64,000 bases of DNA from Nitrososphaerota archaeon (GCA_029785195.1 JAFMAD010000002.1:53470-117469); one strand, 5' to 3'; positions 28,446-38,429 are shown, counted from the first letter of the stretch. Numbers and translations are program-made. Notes: a model not told the origin generated them from the letters alone.

Positions 28446-29012
28446 ATGAGCATCGTCTCCATGGAGTCCTTCGTACAACCCGCAGTCGCAATCGGCTCGA
28501 GGAATCCTGCGAAGACCAAGGGAGCGCAGAATGCTTTCCAGTCTGTCTTTAAGGGCTGCAGGTTCGTCGAGGTCGACACGCGCACGGTCTCGAAAGCCCA
28601 ACCCATAGGGTTGGACCAGGTAGCCGAGGGAGCGGTCGCACGGGCGAGATTCGCATTAGACGAGAGTCGCGCCGACTTCGGCGTGGGGATAGAGGCTGGC
28701 TTGGCCACTCTCGCTGATGGATGGAGCGTCAACCTACAGGTAGCTTTCATCTTGGACAGGAAGGGTGGCTCAGGGATAGGGTTCTCATCTGGCTTCATGA
28801 TTCCCGCCTCCTTCCTCGAGAGGATGCGCAGCGAGGACAGCGAGCTCGACAAGTATTCGCACGAGCTCACCCGCGCCGAGAAGATAACCGAGGAAGAAGG
28901 GATAGTGTATCACCTGACGAAGGGAAAGACGTCAAGGCTGCAGATGACCGAACAGTGTGTCGCGATGGCCTTGGTACCCTGGCTGAACGAAGAGACGTAC
29001 GGGCTTCTCTAA
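28446..29012 (+). CDS. Inosine/xanthosine triphosphatase-like protein (YjjX family)
   Basis: A 188-residue protein resembling the DUF84/YjjX house-cleaning nucleotide hydrolases that remove ITP and XTP. It starts AVAIGSRNPAKTKGAQNAF (base-binding loop), has PIGLDQVAEGAVARARFAL, FGVGIEAGLATLADGW with the metal Glu, and IVYHLTKGKTSRLQMTEQCV. The ATG at 28446 is preferred over an upstream one at 28272 that would run through the divergent glycosylase gene. The pair of a base-damage glycosylase-like gene and a nucleotide-pool sanitiser makes functional sense. Confidence 0.85.
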   Translation: MSIVSMESFVQPAVAIGSRNPAKTKGAQNAFQSVFKGCRFVEVDTRTVSKAQPIGLDQVAEGAVARARFALDESRADFGVGIEAGLATLADGWSVNLQVAFILDRKGGSGIGFSSGFMIPASFLERMRSEDSELDKYSHELTRAEKITEEEGIVYHLTKGKTSRLQMTEQCVAMALVPWLNEETYGLL

Positions 29013-29268
29013 GCGCGCTTTCTCTCATTACTCTGGCCATTGAACGGAGGGCACCACGCCATCCTGAGGCCTCCGCTCTAATAGCCCAATCATGGCATAG
29101 ACCACATATCAGGACCAGCCTCGCCCTGTCTGGGTTCGTGGCAAACTTATCCTCTTACGTACCTTCACGACGTTCTTCCCGAGCACCGTAGTCGTCGGCA
29201 GCGATGATATTGGGTCTCCGGCTGACGGGGGATAGTGCAGGAATGAACCTGCAGGCGTGCCTACGCCT

Positions 29269-29337
29269 ATGTCTTCGGCCTCGGAGGCGGGCATAGTCGC
29301 CCTGAGTCTCGTGCTGATTCTGCTCTTCGCCAAGTGA
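29269..29337 (+). CDS. Possible very small hydrophobic peptide
   Basis: A 22-codon ATG frame (M-S-S-A-S-E-A-G-I-V-A-L) followed by a run of Leu/Val/Ile ending FAK, i.e. one membrane-spanning segment. It lies 17 nt upstream of a second small membrane frame. Either may be real; nothing beyond hydrophobicity supports it. Confidence 0.25.
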   Translation: MSSASEAGIVALSLVLILLFAK

Positions 29338-29354
29338 GTGGAGATTGAGAGGGG

Positions 29355-29525
29355 GTGTTCTCGGTCGGCAAGTGGGAGAGGCCGGCATATGTCGGCCTGC
29401 TGACGGCGGGAACATCATCCCTCCCGATAGCCGTCGGGTTCCTCGTACCAGGAGCAGTCGTCCTAATCACAGGAGTCGTCATCACGGCGATGGCCTGGTG
29501 GTCGGACGGGCGGAACAGGGGCTAG
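29355..29525 (+). CDS. Possible small two-helix membrane protein
   Basis: A 56-codon GTG-started frame preceded by a GAGAGGGGG purine run. The predicted protein has two hydrophobic stretches (YVGLLTAGTSSLPIAVGFLV and GAVVLITGVVITAMAWW) joined by a short turn and ends DGRNRG, a plausible membrane hairpin. It is the last possible gene before the rRNA promoter. The surrounding 29013-29268 holds no other supportable gene. Confidence 0.4.
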   Translation: MFSVGKWERPAYVGLLTAGTSSLPIAVGFLVPGAVVLITGVVITAMAWWSDGRNRG

Positions 29526-29605
29526 AAAACTCGCCCCCTGCAGGTTTGCAGTTTCTGAAAATCCGGGCGTTTTTTCGGCTATTCGCGACCCGTTTGGCGA
29601 TAATG

Positions 29606-29613
29606 TTTATATG
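29606..29613 (+). promoter_or_regulatory. Putative rRNA operon TATA box
   Basis: TTTATATG about 195 nt upstream of the 16S 5' end and about 140 nt before the first arm of the 16S processing stem, in otherwise G/C-rich DNA. This is the best TATA-box match before the operon; no transcription start is known. Confidence 0.5.
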
Positions 29614-29754
29614 AGCACCTCTGGCCTCGGCTGAGTTTGCGCATAGCTTGGCGGCGCCTGCGTTGAGTTTTGGGCAGAGCCCGGTCGGTGATATGCACGG
29701 CCTCCAGATGCGCGTACAACAAATGGAGCTCTAACGAATAGTTAGACCTGACAT

Positions 29755-29798
29755 GGGCTTTGCTTTAACTCCGCAGTAATGCGAACCAACTCCCGATA
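29755..29798 (+). other. 5' arm of the pre-16S processing stem
   Basis: GGGCTTTGC (29755-29763) and GCGAACCAACTCCCGATA (29781-29798) are complementary to GCAAAGCCC (32144-32152) and to 32108-32126 downstream of the 16S, with one bulged base in the long helix. An unpaired AAT at 29778-29780 and the unpaired downstream bases between the helices give a bulge-helix-bulge-like arrangement, the usual target of the archaeal splicing endonuclease in pre-rRNA. Confidence 0.75.
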
Positions 29799-29804
29799 AT
29801 CGAC

Positions 29805-29835
<31 letters not shown>

Positions 29836-30537
29836 CGGATTGAGATTTAGCCATGCGAGTCGAACGCCTTCCTGTTGCGGGAGGCGTGGCGTACGGCTCA
29901 GTAACACGTAGTCAACCTGCCCTGGAGACATGAATAACCCCGGGAAACTGGGATTAATCCATGATAGGTCATCTCATCTGGAAGGAGAGATGGCTTAAAG
30001 GGGTGCGAGAGCTTCTTTCTTGCATTCGCTCCAGGATGGGACTGCGGCCGATCAGGCTGTTGGTGGGGTAATGGCCCACCAAACCTGTAACCGGTACGGG
30101 CCTTGAGAGAGGGGGCCCGGAGATGGACACTGAGAGAAGGGTCCAGGTCCTACGGGGCGCAGCAGGCGCGAAACCTTCGCAATGCGCGAAAGCGTGACGA
30201 GGTTAATCCGAGTGGTCCCCGCTGAGGGGATCTTTTGTCGGCTGTAAAAAGGCCGGTGAATAAGGGGAGGGCAAGTCTGGTGTCAGCCGCCGCGGTAATA
30301 CCAGCTCCTCGAGTGGTCGGGGCGATTATTGGGCCTAAAGCATCCGTAGCCGGTTCTGTAGGTCCTCTGTCAAATCCAACGGCTTAACCGTTGGCCCGCA
30401 GAGGATACCGTAGGACTAGGAGGCGGGAGAGGTGGACGGTACTCCACGTGTAGGGGTAAAATCCTTTGATCCGTGGAAGACCACCAGTGGCGAAGGCGGT
30501 CCGCCAGAACGCGCTCGACGGTGAGGGATGAAAGCTG

Positions 30538-30571
<34 letters not shown>

Positions 30572-30657
30572 CAGCCGTAAACGATGCAAGCTAGATGATC
30601 CGGTCGCAAATCGCGATCGGAGTGTCGCAGGGAAGCCGTTAAGCTTGCCGCCTGGGG

Positions 30658-30714
<57 letters not shown>

Positions 30715-30805
30715 AAGCCTGCGGTTCAATTGGAGTCAACGCCAGGAAACTTACCAGGAGAGACAGCAGGTTGAGGGTCAAGCTGAAGACTTTACCTGAC
30801 GAGCT

Positions 30806-30877
<72 letters not shown>

Positions 30878-30976
30878 CTGTTGGTAATTGCTAACAGTCC
30901 AGAGATGGATTGAGGCTAGTTACCAAGACTGCCGCTGCTAAAGCGGAGGAAGGAGGGGGCCACGGCAGGTCAGTAT

Positions 30977-31776
30977 ACGGAATGCTAGGCGAGCACTTCT
31001 GTCTTCTGTGGACGGGCGTTAAATAACTCCAAGAACAACTTTCACCGTGGAACACTTCGAGTCGAGTGACAGGCATGAGGCTCGGGAAGATTTCGACCAG
31101 CTAGAGCTGGAAAGATTTCGGCTTGAGCAACATGGGTTCACGGATCAATCCTATGAACCCTATTTCGCCGGCCTCGTCGCGTCAGACGGGCACGTCGAAG
31201 GCGGGTCGAACAGGACTGTCGTCGCGAGTTCCAATCCGGAATTCGTGACGGGAATCATAGGACCCGTGGCGGAACAACAACGACTCGGATATTCCGTGTT
31301 CTGGGACTCAGAAGCCAGTGTCTACAAACTCAACATCAACGATTACGAACTCTACGGAACACTCACTACAAAATACAACATTCCACCCGGCAAAAAGGCT
31401 GCAATCATTGAACCTCCTGACAACTTGAATCGCGATGAGGAATTGTGGTTCATCAGGGGTTGGTTCGATGGCGACGGCTGGGTCGAGGAGATGACAAAAC
31501 ACATGGACGACAAAGACTACACCTACCCTAGAGTGGGTCTGAAATCGATGAGTGAGGATGCGAGAAACTGGATTGCTGAGCGTCTCAGCGACGCAAATAT
31601 TCGCGTATCGAAATACGACCGCGAAGACGAGAGTCATGGCTTGTGGATAAACGGTTACGCTGAGTGTGAGAAGTTCGACACTCTGGTCGGTTTCCGTCAT
31701 CCAGAACAACACAGAAAGTTGCAGGAGCTGTTAACGCGTCACAGGAGTTCAGACCTCGCAAGAGGTTCCGGCTGAG
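30977..31776 (+). other. Archaeal-type intron in 16S rRNA (bulge-helix-bulge)
   Basis: An 800-nt insertion between GGTCAGTAT and GCCCCGAAACTCCTGGGCC, near E. coli positions 1205-1213. Removing it restores the conserved archaeal sequence. The ends are complementary: CGGAA (30978-30982) pairs with TTCCG (31766-31770), placing both junctions in a bulge-helix-bulge, so excision by the tRNA splicing endonuclease is expected. Most of the intron is filled by the LAGLIDADG gene, whose stop ends one base before the 3' junction. Boundaries could move by one or two bases. Confidence 0.88.
31047..31775 (+). CDS. LAGLIDADG homing endonuclease in the 16S intron
   Basis: A 242-residue protein with two LAGLIDADG-type motifs: YFAGLVASDGHVEGG (residues 38-52) and FIRGWFDGDGWVEEM (about residues 135-150). 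Each has the acidic residue needed for metal-dependent cleavage. A monomer with two motifs cuts asymmetric sites; the expected target is the intronless 16S site. The start is GTG, 70 nt into the intron, and the TGA stop lies at the last bases of the intron. The gene is intact, so homing may still be possible. Confidence 0.88.
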   Translation: MEHFESSDRHEAREDFDQLELERFRLEQHGFTDQSYEPYFAGLVASDGHVEGGSNRTVVASSNPEFVTGIIGPVAEQQRLGYSVFWDSEASVYKLNINDYELYGTLTTKYNIPPGKKAAIIEPPDNLNRDEELWFIRGWFDGDGWVEEMTKHMDDKDYTYPRVGLKSMSEDARNWIAERLSDANIRVSKYDREDESHGLWINGYAECEKFDTLVGFRHPEQHRKLQELLTRHRSSDLARGSG

Positions 31777-31934
31777 GCCCCGAAACTCCTGGGCCACACG
31801 CGGGCTGCAATGGTAAGGACAATCGGTCCCAACCTCGAAAGAGGGAGGCAATCCACAAACCTTACCCCAGTTGTGATTGAGGGTTGAAACCCGCCCTCAT
31901 GAATATGGAATCCCTAGTAACCGCGTGTCATCAC

Positions 31935-31980
<46 letters not shown>

Positions 31981-32107
31981 TCACCCGAGTTTGGCTTTGA
32001 CGAGGTCTTCTCTTGTTGGGGAGATCGAATCTAAGTTAGGCAAGGGGGGAGAAGTCGTAACAAGGTGGCTGTAGGGGAACCTGCAGCCGGATCACCTCCT
32101 TAGATCA

Positions 32108-32152
32108 TATCGGGAGATTGGTTCGCACTGTAATGGAGAACGAGCAAAGCCC
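32108..32152 (+). other. 3' arm of the pre-16S processing stem
   Basis: TATCGGGAG-A-TTGGTTCGC (32108-32126) and GCAAAGCCC (32144-32152) pair with the arm upstream of the 16S at 29755-29798. The rest of the 16S-23S spacer up to 32242 contains no tRNA; a short hairpin (GGCGCTTTCGCGAGCGACC region) is visible near 32212-32231. Confidence 0.75.
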
Positions 32153-32242
32153 AGTCAGAAGTAATGCACTGTGCCATGATGAATGGCATAGGAAGGGCTA
32201 GCGGGGTACGGAAGGCGCTTTCGCGAGCGACCCCCGCGATGT

Positions 32243-32298
32243 TGCCATGCATAGGGTTCGCGCAAGCATCCGCCGGGGATGTTAAAATCATCCGACAC
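32243..32298 (+). other. 5' arm of the pre-23S processing stem
   Basis: In the 16S-23S spacer, blocks TGCCATGCAT (32243-32252), AGGGTT (32253-32258), GCGC (32260-32263), TCCGCCGGGG (32269-32278), ATCATCC (32287-32293) and ACAC (32295-32298) are each perfectly complementary, in order, to 36357-36406 downstream of the 23S. The short unpaired stretches between blocks suit bulge-helix-bulge cleavage. This arm is single copy in the window, unlike its partner strand, which is repeated ten times. Confidence 0.85.
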
Positions 32299-34361
32299 AA
32301 CGACGCTGTATGGTGAATGGCTTGGCTTGGGATGGCGACGAAGGGCGCGGTAAGCTGCGATAAGCTCCGGGGAGACGCAAGCAATCTTCGATCCGGAGAT
32401 ACCCGAATAGAGTCCAATCCACGGGGACTGCCGCAAGGCATCCCTGTGTTCCGCAAGGAACGCAAACCCTGGGGAAGGAAACATCTGAGTACCAGGAGGA
32501 AAAGAAATCAATTGAGATCCCGTTATGTAGGGGCGACCGAACACGGGAGAGCCCAAACCGAATCCTTGCCCGAAAGGGCCGGGAGATGTGGGGTTCGCAT
32601 CAGCATATGCAACCTTGAGAACGCGCGGCCGAACTTGCCTGGAAAGGCAGACAAAATAAGGTGATAGTCCTGTAGGCTGTTCGAGCTCGTGGTTGCGCTG
32701 CGTGCAGAGTACCTGGCTTTGGCAGTGGCTAGGGAAGATGGGGGAAAGCAGCCCCCAAGGCTAAACACAACCCAAGACCGATAGAGCACTAGTACCGCGA
32801 GGGAAAGCTGAAAAGTACCCCGAAAGGGGTGTGCAAAGAGCCTGAAACCATCCAGCTACAGACGTGCACGGCATGAAAGGGGTGTGATTCCACCGCGATT
32901 TCCCGTAAGGGAGCTCAAGGTGGGTTAAGCGCCCCAGTGTCGTGCTTTCCGTCTAGAAACACGGGCCGGGGAGTTAACTGTCATGGCGAGCCTAAGGGTT
33001 AGAAGCCCGGAGGCGAAGCGAAAGCGATTCTGCGTAGCTCGCAAGAGTGTGGCAGGAGGTCTGAAAGGGCCTTGGAGTCATGGCGGTTTAGACTAGAAAC
33101 CGAACGATCGTGGCCAGAACAAGTTGAAGCCGGGCGAAAGCCTGGTCGAAGACTGCAAGGGTCTTAACGTGCAATTTAGTCCCCTGATTCTGGCCAAGGG
33201 GCCAAAAGCCTATCTAGTTCGGTGATTGCTAGTTCCCATCGAAGCGGATCCCAGTCCTGTCTCCACCGATGGTAGTTCACGCCGTAGAGCACCAACGAGA
33301 AAACAAGGATCCGAAAGGGTCCACTTTCTTCTTGAACTCCGAATGTGTGAACGCAGTAGACGTGGGGAGGCGGGTTTATGTGGGGTAAGCCTCATAACCG
33401 AGAGGGGGTTAACCCAGACTAGAGTTAAGGTCCCCAAATTTTGGCTAAGTGTCAAGCAAAAGGGAGTCTTTGACCTAAAACAGCAGGGAGGTAAGCTTAG
33501 AAGCAGCTACCCTTCAAAGAAAGCGTAACAGCTCACCTGCCGAGGTTGAGGGCCCTGAAAATGGACGGGGCTAAAGCCAAGTACCGATACTCTGGACAAC
33601 CATTCTGTGAATGGTTTGTGGTAGATGGGCGTGGTGACTGGGTAGAAGCTGGGTCGTGAGATCCAGTGGACCGGTCTCCAGTGCAGATCCCGGTAGTAGT
33701 AGCAGCGTAGTCGGGTGAGAATCCTGACCGCCGAAAGGACACGGTTTTCCTGGCAATGCGTCATCAGCCAGGAGTTAGCCGATCCTAAGAGCAAACTCAA
33801 CAGTATTGCTCGAATGAGGGAATGCGGTTAATATTCCGCAGCCTTTGTTATTCCGATGTCCCGCAAGGGACGACATCACCTTAGATGCTTTGAGACAAGC
33901 CTTACAGAGTTATTCGCTCTGTTTAATCATCCAAGATGTGGGGAGTGTCGTAATGACGAGAACCACGTCGAGGGGAGAATAGCGGCCCGTTGGGGTCGTT
34001 AGGCCCATTCCCGGAGACATTGAAAACTAAGGAGGACAGGGATAATGAAGATCGTACCTAGATCCGACACCAGTGATCCTAGGTGAGAAGCCTCAGGCGT
34101 GTCGGGGAACCGTAGGTAAGGGAACTCGGCAAATTAGCCACGTAAGTTAGCGATAAGTGGTGCCTGCGTTCTTTACGATGAGTAGGGATCGCAGGTTGCA
34201 ATAACGAGGGGGTCCCGACTGTTTAATAAAAACACAGTAAACCGCAAGTCCGAAAGGATGAGTACGGTTTATGAATCCTGGCCAGTGCAGGTACCTAAAA
34301 CCTGGGTTCAACTGGGCTAAGGGCCTGTAAACGCCGGGAGTAACTCTGACTCTCTTAAGGT

Positions 34362-34714
34362 GACCACAGTTGCCTTAAACAAATCTGGCCATATGCTGGA
34401 ACATCTGAGTATGCCGGGCTAGTCCGCAAGGACTGACAAGGCCAAGGCTGCAGACAATCAGCAGGAAAGGCTGGACAGAAGAGGAGATACAATGCCCAGA
34501 CAAACAGAACGGAAACCATGAGTTCCAACGGAACAGGATGAAAGGAAACAGCAAGGAACATCTCCAAAATCTATTCAGAATCCTCAGAGACTATACGCCA
34601 GAGTCCGCCGCAAAAAGCGGGCAAGATATAGTCCGACCCATGCAGCGATGCATGGAGATTTGCTTCGCAGCAAGTCCGCCTCGAGAAATCGAGGTCCACG
34701 GAAGTAACAGAGTG
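34362..34714 (+). ncRNA. Group I intron in 23S rRNA at E. coli site 1931
   Basis: A 353-nt insertion inside the universal CTCTTAAGGT|AGCCAAATGCC. P1 is visible: exon TTAAGGT (34355-34361) pairs with intron GCCTTAA (34372-34378), with the hallmark U.G wobble at the 5' splice site. P7 is visible: GACTATA (34589-34595) pairs with TATAGTC (34627-34633), inside the group I conserved elements CAGAGACTATA and AAGATATAGTCC. The last intron base is G34714. No open frame for a homing endonuclease is present, so it is a minimal intron. Confidence 0.9.
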
Positions 34715-35276
34715 AGCCAAATGCCTTGTCGGGTGAGTTCCGACGTGCATGAATGGACCAACGAGGGCCCCGCTGTCCCTATCTACAACCCGGCGAACCT
34801 ACGTAAGCTGGACGAACAGTCCAGCAACTTCCATCGGGGAGAGAAGTCCCTGTGGAGCTTTACTGCAGCTTGTTGCTGCGATTCGGTTGCGATTGCAGAG
34901 TGTAACGGGTAGCCGTCGAAGCGCTGACTCCGGTTGGCGTGGAGGCATCAATGTAACACCCGTCCCTTGCGACTGTATCGCTAACTCCTACGGGAGGACA
35001 CCGGCAGGTGGGCAGTTCGGCTGGGGCGGCACCCCCTTGAAAAGATATCGAGGGGGCCCAAAGGTCGACTCAACTGGGTCAGAACTCCAGTGTTGACGGC
35101 AAGGCGAAAAGTCGGCCTGACAGGGAACTTAAACGCAGAGTTCTCTGCCACGAAAGTGTGGCCTAGCGATCCTTCAAGTCCCCACTGTTGGGGGCTGGAG
35201 GTGACAGAAAAGTTACCCCAGGGGTAACAGGCTCGTCGCGGGCGAGAGCTCCAATCGACCCCGCGGTTTGGTACCT

Positions 35277-35932
35277 TGGACCGAAAGGTCTCGGGGCAAA
35301 ATCACGGTAACGCGATTTGAAGCATTGGCTTATAACGGCGAACTCCTCCTCTCGGGAACACTGAGGAAACGAGAAAGGACAACGCCGTGGGAAGTCTATG
35401 GGTAACCCCGGAGTACATCCGGGGCAGAAGAGCGAGCAATGTCGGCTTAGCGGCCGGCGCAAGGCACAGAAAACAGAAAGCAGCCAAGTAAAGTTCGCTC
35501 CACTAAGGGCACTTCTAATCTGATGGATGGGTTACAGGATGGTTGAAACATCTTCCGGCAGCGGTATCCGCTCCGGGGTGTGAACTTCGGGCGGATGCTT
35601 GCAAGCGGGCACAACCAGCACAGACGCTGTCCTGCCATAGGGCGGGCCGGTATCGGTGCAGGCTGTGGTAAACTATCAACAGGTAGAAACGATCTTCCCA
35701 TATGACCCCGTAACGACTGAGCGCGCAGAAAAGTGCGTGATGAGATAGCATGGAGCTGTCTCCCGACGCGATACGTTCCGACGTGTCGCGACAAACATCG
35801 GGAGGCCGCGTAAGGGGCTCCAGGTTATCATACGCCAACCCCTCCGATCGAAGGCCGGCCGCAAGCCGGTCCAGAGAGTGCAAGGAGGGTGAAGACATAG
35901 TCTAATCCTGAGAGAAATCTTAGATAAGATTG
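35277..35932 (+). ncRNA. Group I intron in 23S rRNA at E. coli site 2500
   Basis: A 656-nt insertion inside the universal GGTACCT|CGATGTCGGCTC of the peptidyl-transferase centre. Exon CCT (35274-35276) can pair with GGG (35293-35295) with a U.G wobble at the splice site, extended by the hairpin GGACC-GAAA-GGTCT. A likely P7 is GACTG (35715-35719) with TAGTC (35898-35902) in the S-like element GAAGACATAGTC. The last intron base is G35932. About 180 nt separate the P7 strands, implying large peripheral elements. No homing endonuclease frame is evident. Confidence 0.8.
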
Positions 35933-35986
35933 CGATGTCGGCTCTTCCCATCCTGGTCCTGCAGCAGGGGCCAAGGGTGGGGCTGC

Positions 35987-36040
<54 letters not shown>

Positions 36041-36335
36041 CCTCTACCTGATGGAAGCGGAAGTCGACTGCGAGGAAGCACTGCCTAGTACGAGAGGAAC
36101 AGCGGTGCGTAGCCTCTGGCGTACCGGTCGTCCGAAAGGGCGCAGCCGGGCAGCTAAGCTATCGTGGATAACTGCTGAAAGCATCTAAGCAGGAAGCCAC
36201 TCTCAAGAAGAGTCGACTGTCGACTAAAGCTTTCCCTCGCAAGGGGGAGAGCCAAGTCGAGAAGGGCTGCGATAGAAGATCGCGTTGAAGTGGGAGCGGT
36301 GTACGCAAGAAGCCTTCGGGCGACTTGTTCAGCTG

Positions 36336-36475
36336 GTCTCCTAACTATCGCCCAACGTGTGGATGATATTCCCCGGCGGAGGCGCAATGAACCCTTATGC
36401 ATGGCATGAAAAGCCCCATTCAAAACCAAGAATGGCTGGAAGTTACGAATTGCTCGACTTCAGCTCGAACACTTC
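36336..36475 (+). repeat. Repeat copy A: 23S 3' end and pre-23S stem 3' arm
   Basis: The 3' strand of the pre-23S processing stem (36357-36406, pairing with 32243-32298), preceded by the last bases of the 23S and followed by GAAAAGCCCCATT and AATGGCTGGAAGTTACGA. It is the reference member of the dispersed family. Copy I shares its downstream half and copy J its 23S-derived left end. Downstream CCATTC/GAATGG can form a hairpin. Confidence 0.85.
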
Positions 36476-36609
36476 TGTGGCACGAATCACTATAATATGG
36501 ACGAACAACTCTACTATTCATTCAGCGACACTTGGGAAATGGACATCTATCGATTGAACCCCCTTCCTGAACATAACCTATAACAGCACCCAACTACTCA
36601 TCTTGCGTA

Positions 36610-36813
36610 TTGAGCCAGAAGCTTGTTTATCTTTTGCTAGAGGAACTGGGTGGAACTGCAACCAGTGATCAGATTGCAGCACTGGCTTTAAGTAAATATC
36701 CTGATAGAACGCTTCACAAATATGTCACGATCAGGCTGAATGCACTCAAGAATTGGGAGATTGTCAGGAGAAATCGAGACGGTTCATGGACGATTCTACG
36801 GAAGTTTGAATAA
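36610..36813 (+). CDS. Small winged-helix protein
   Basis: A 67-residue protein predicted to be a winged helix: LVYLLLEELGGTATSDQI, ALALSKYPDRTLHKYVTIRL, then a wing EIVRRNRDGSWTI. The start is TTG, 7 nt after TCTTGCGTA. It is the first gene of the island after the 23S and lies 207 nt upstream of the DNA methyltransferase, so it could be a control protein for the restriction-modification pair. That role is inference from position only. Confidence 0.5.
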   Translation: MSQKLVYLLLEELGGTATSDQIAALALSKYPDRTLHKYVTIRLNALKNWEIVRRNRDGSWTILRKFE

Positions 36814-36907
36814 GACAGTAAAGAACCGCGTTCAGCTTGCGCCACTTCACAACAGAATCTTGACCAGAGATATCATCGGACTCGGCTTGCTAGTTGGCCG
36901 TGGCGCA

Positions 36908-36915
36908 TTTATATC
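36908..36915 (+). promoter_or_regulatory. Putative TATA box for the methyltransferase gene
   Basis: TTTATATC in the 207-nt gap between the small winged-helix gene and the methyltransferase at 37021. It is the best TATA match in the gap, and the distance implies a leader of about 80 nt. No gene is supported in the gap itself. Confidence 0.35.
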
Positions 36916-37020
36916 TGGCAAGAATTGCAATATGCGGCAACTTGTTCCCACTGAGAATCGAAACGAATACTGGCACTTCGATTTTTCTCAAGGAACGACC
37001 GTCATGCGGAGTGCCCCCAT

Positions 37021-38421
37021 TTGACTATTGATAAGGAGACAAGTCTCCTTGATTTTCAGGATGATGGAAACAGTGACTCTTACTTGGCTCACGAAAAGAA
37101 TCTACAAATCACGCATATGAAGGAGGGTAAGATTGTTTCCGTTCCGGACATACCGCAATTCGACATCCCTGCAAACTCTACGCTCTTCATCGCGACTCGA
37201 GATGTATCGTACGCATCACACGGAATTCATGAGTTTCCAGCAAAGTACATACCACAAATTCCAAGGTGGGCGATTCTCAAGTATTGCGGCACAAAGCGAA
37301 CCAATTGGGTTCTTGACCCATTCTGTGGGAGCGGAACGACCTTGGTGGAGGCGCGACTACAGGGCGTCAACAGCTACGGTATAGACATCGATCCGATGGC
37401 GAGACTTCTTTCTTCGGTAAAATCTACGCCATTAGGTAGAGATGAGCTGAGAGAAACGAGGAACCAGATCTTCTCACTAATGCGGAGCAAAAATCTGAAT
37501 ACCATCCAAATCCCGGAAATTCCGAATAGGGACCATTGGTTCGCCGACGAAGTTGCGAAAGGGCTGACCGCCATCAAAGAATCTATCGATGATATCTGTT
37601 CCAATATTAGCCTTAGGAACTTCTATTATGTTTGTCTCTCAGCCATCATAAGACCTTCATCCTACGCAGATGATGATCAAATCTTCCCCGAAAAGACAAA
37701 ATGGGGGTTGAAGAAGAAAAAGAACCTCACGACCGACGGCGTATTGTCCAGATTTGAAAAGAGTGTTGACAAGTTCACTCCAAAGATTCTAGATTTCTCA
37801 TCTCGCTGTGACAAGCATGTATCTGCTAAGCTCATTGGCAAGGATGCGAGAAGCATTGAATTGCCTAACGACTCTGTCGAACTGGCTACCACTTCTCCTC
37901 CATACATCAATGCAATGGACTACTCTAGGGTGAATCAACTCGAAATGTATTGGCTTGGGCTTATCGACGGCCAGGGGAGAAGCGAGCTGAAGAAGGATTA
38001 CATCGGAACTGAGTCGGTATCATCTAAGACATATACACGTCTTCATCAACTGGATGGCCGAGCCGGAGCGAGACTAAACAAGTCGATTGAACAAATCTAT
38101 TCCAAAGACAAGCTAAGAGCCTACGTCACATACAAGTTCTTCGTAGACATGAGGAAGAATTTCGAGGAAGTGTTTAGAGTGTTGAGAGGAAGCTCCGACC
38201 GACGCGAAGGACGTTATGTGGTGGTGATTGGCGACGGGGTAGTACGAAGAATTCCGATTCCCACCCACGACGTTTTGTGCGACATTGCGAAAGACGTAGG
38301 ATTCGAGGTTGAGAACACATTTTCCTATGTCATAAGACATCGTACCCTTCTGATTACGCGCGCGGAACACAGCGGCATTATCGATAACGACTGGATTTTG
38401 ACTCTTAGGAAATCCGCATAG
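37021..38421 (+). CDS. Restriction-modification DNA methyltransferase (N6A/N4C)
   Basis: A 466-residue amino-methyltransferase. The SAM motif DPFCGSGTTLVEARLQG (residues 99-115) comes before the catalytic motif ATTSPPYINAMDYSR (about residue 290), with about 180 residues between them and a C-terminal YVVVIGDGVVRR segment. The order differs from the orphan beta-class enzyme at 21764. It converges with an AlwI-like endonuclease gene 8 nt beyond its stop, forming a type II pair. The region is visibly more A/T-rich than the core genes, which suggests transfer. Confidence 0.88.
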   Translation: MTIDKETSLLDFQDDGNSDSYLAHEKNLQITHMKEGKIVSVPDIPQFDIPANSTLFIATRDVSYASHGIHEFPAKYIPQIPRWAILKYCGTKRTNWVLDPFCGSGTTLVEARLQGVNSYGIDIDPMARLLSSVKSTPLGRDELRETRNQIFSLMRSKNLNTIQIPEIPNRDHWFADEVAKGLTAIKESIDDICSNISLRNFYYVCLSAIIRPSSYADDDQIFPEKTKWGLKKKKNLTTDGVLSRFEKSVDKFTPKILDFSSRCDKHVSAKLIGKDARSIELPNDSVELATTSPPYINAMDYSRVNQLEMYWLGLIDGQGRSELKKDYIGTESVSSKTYTRLHQLDGRAGARLNKSIEQIYSKDKLRAYVTYKFFVDMRKNFEEVFRVLRGSSDRREGRYVVVIGDGVVRRIPIPTHDVLCDIAKDVGFEVENTFSYVIRHRTLLITRAEHSGIIDNDWILTLRKSA

Positions 38422-38429
38422 CCCATGAG

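Noticed and set aside
32102..32242. tRNA in the 16S-23S spacer
   Set aside because: No cloverleaf can be formed; the spacer holds processing-stem arms and short hairpins.
33210..35951. Long frames on either strand within the 23S
   Set aside because: They lie in rRNA exons or in intron cores with strong RNA structure and have no protein motifs.
36360..36610. 5S rRNA gene after the 23S
   Set aside because: No 5S-like sequence is present; the space is taken by repeat copy A and A/T-rich DNA. The 5S must be elsewhere.
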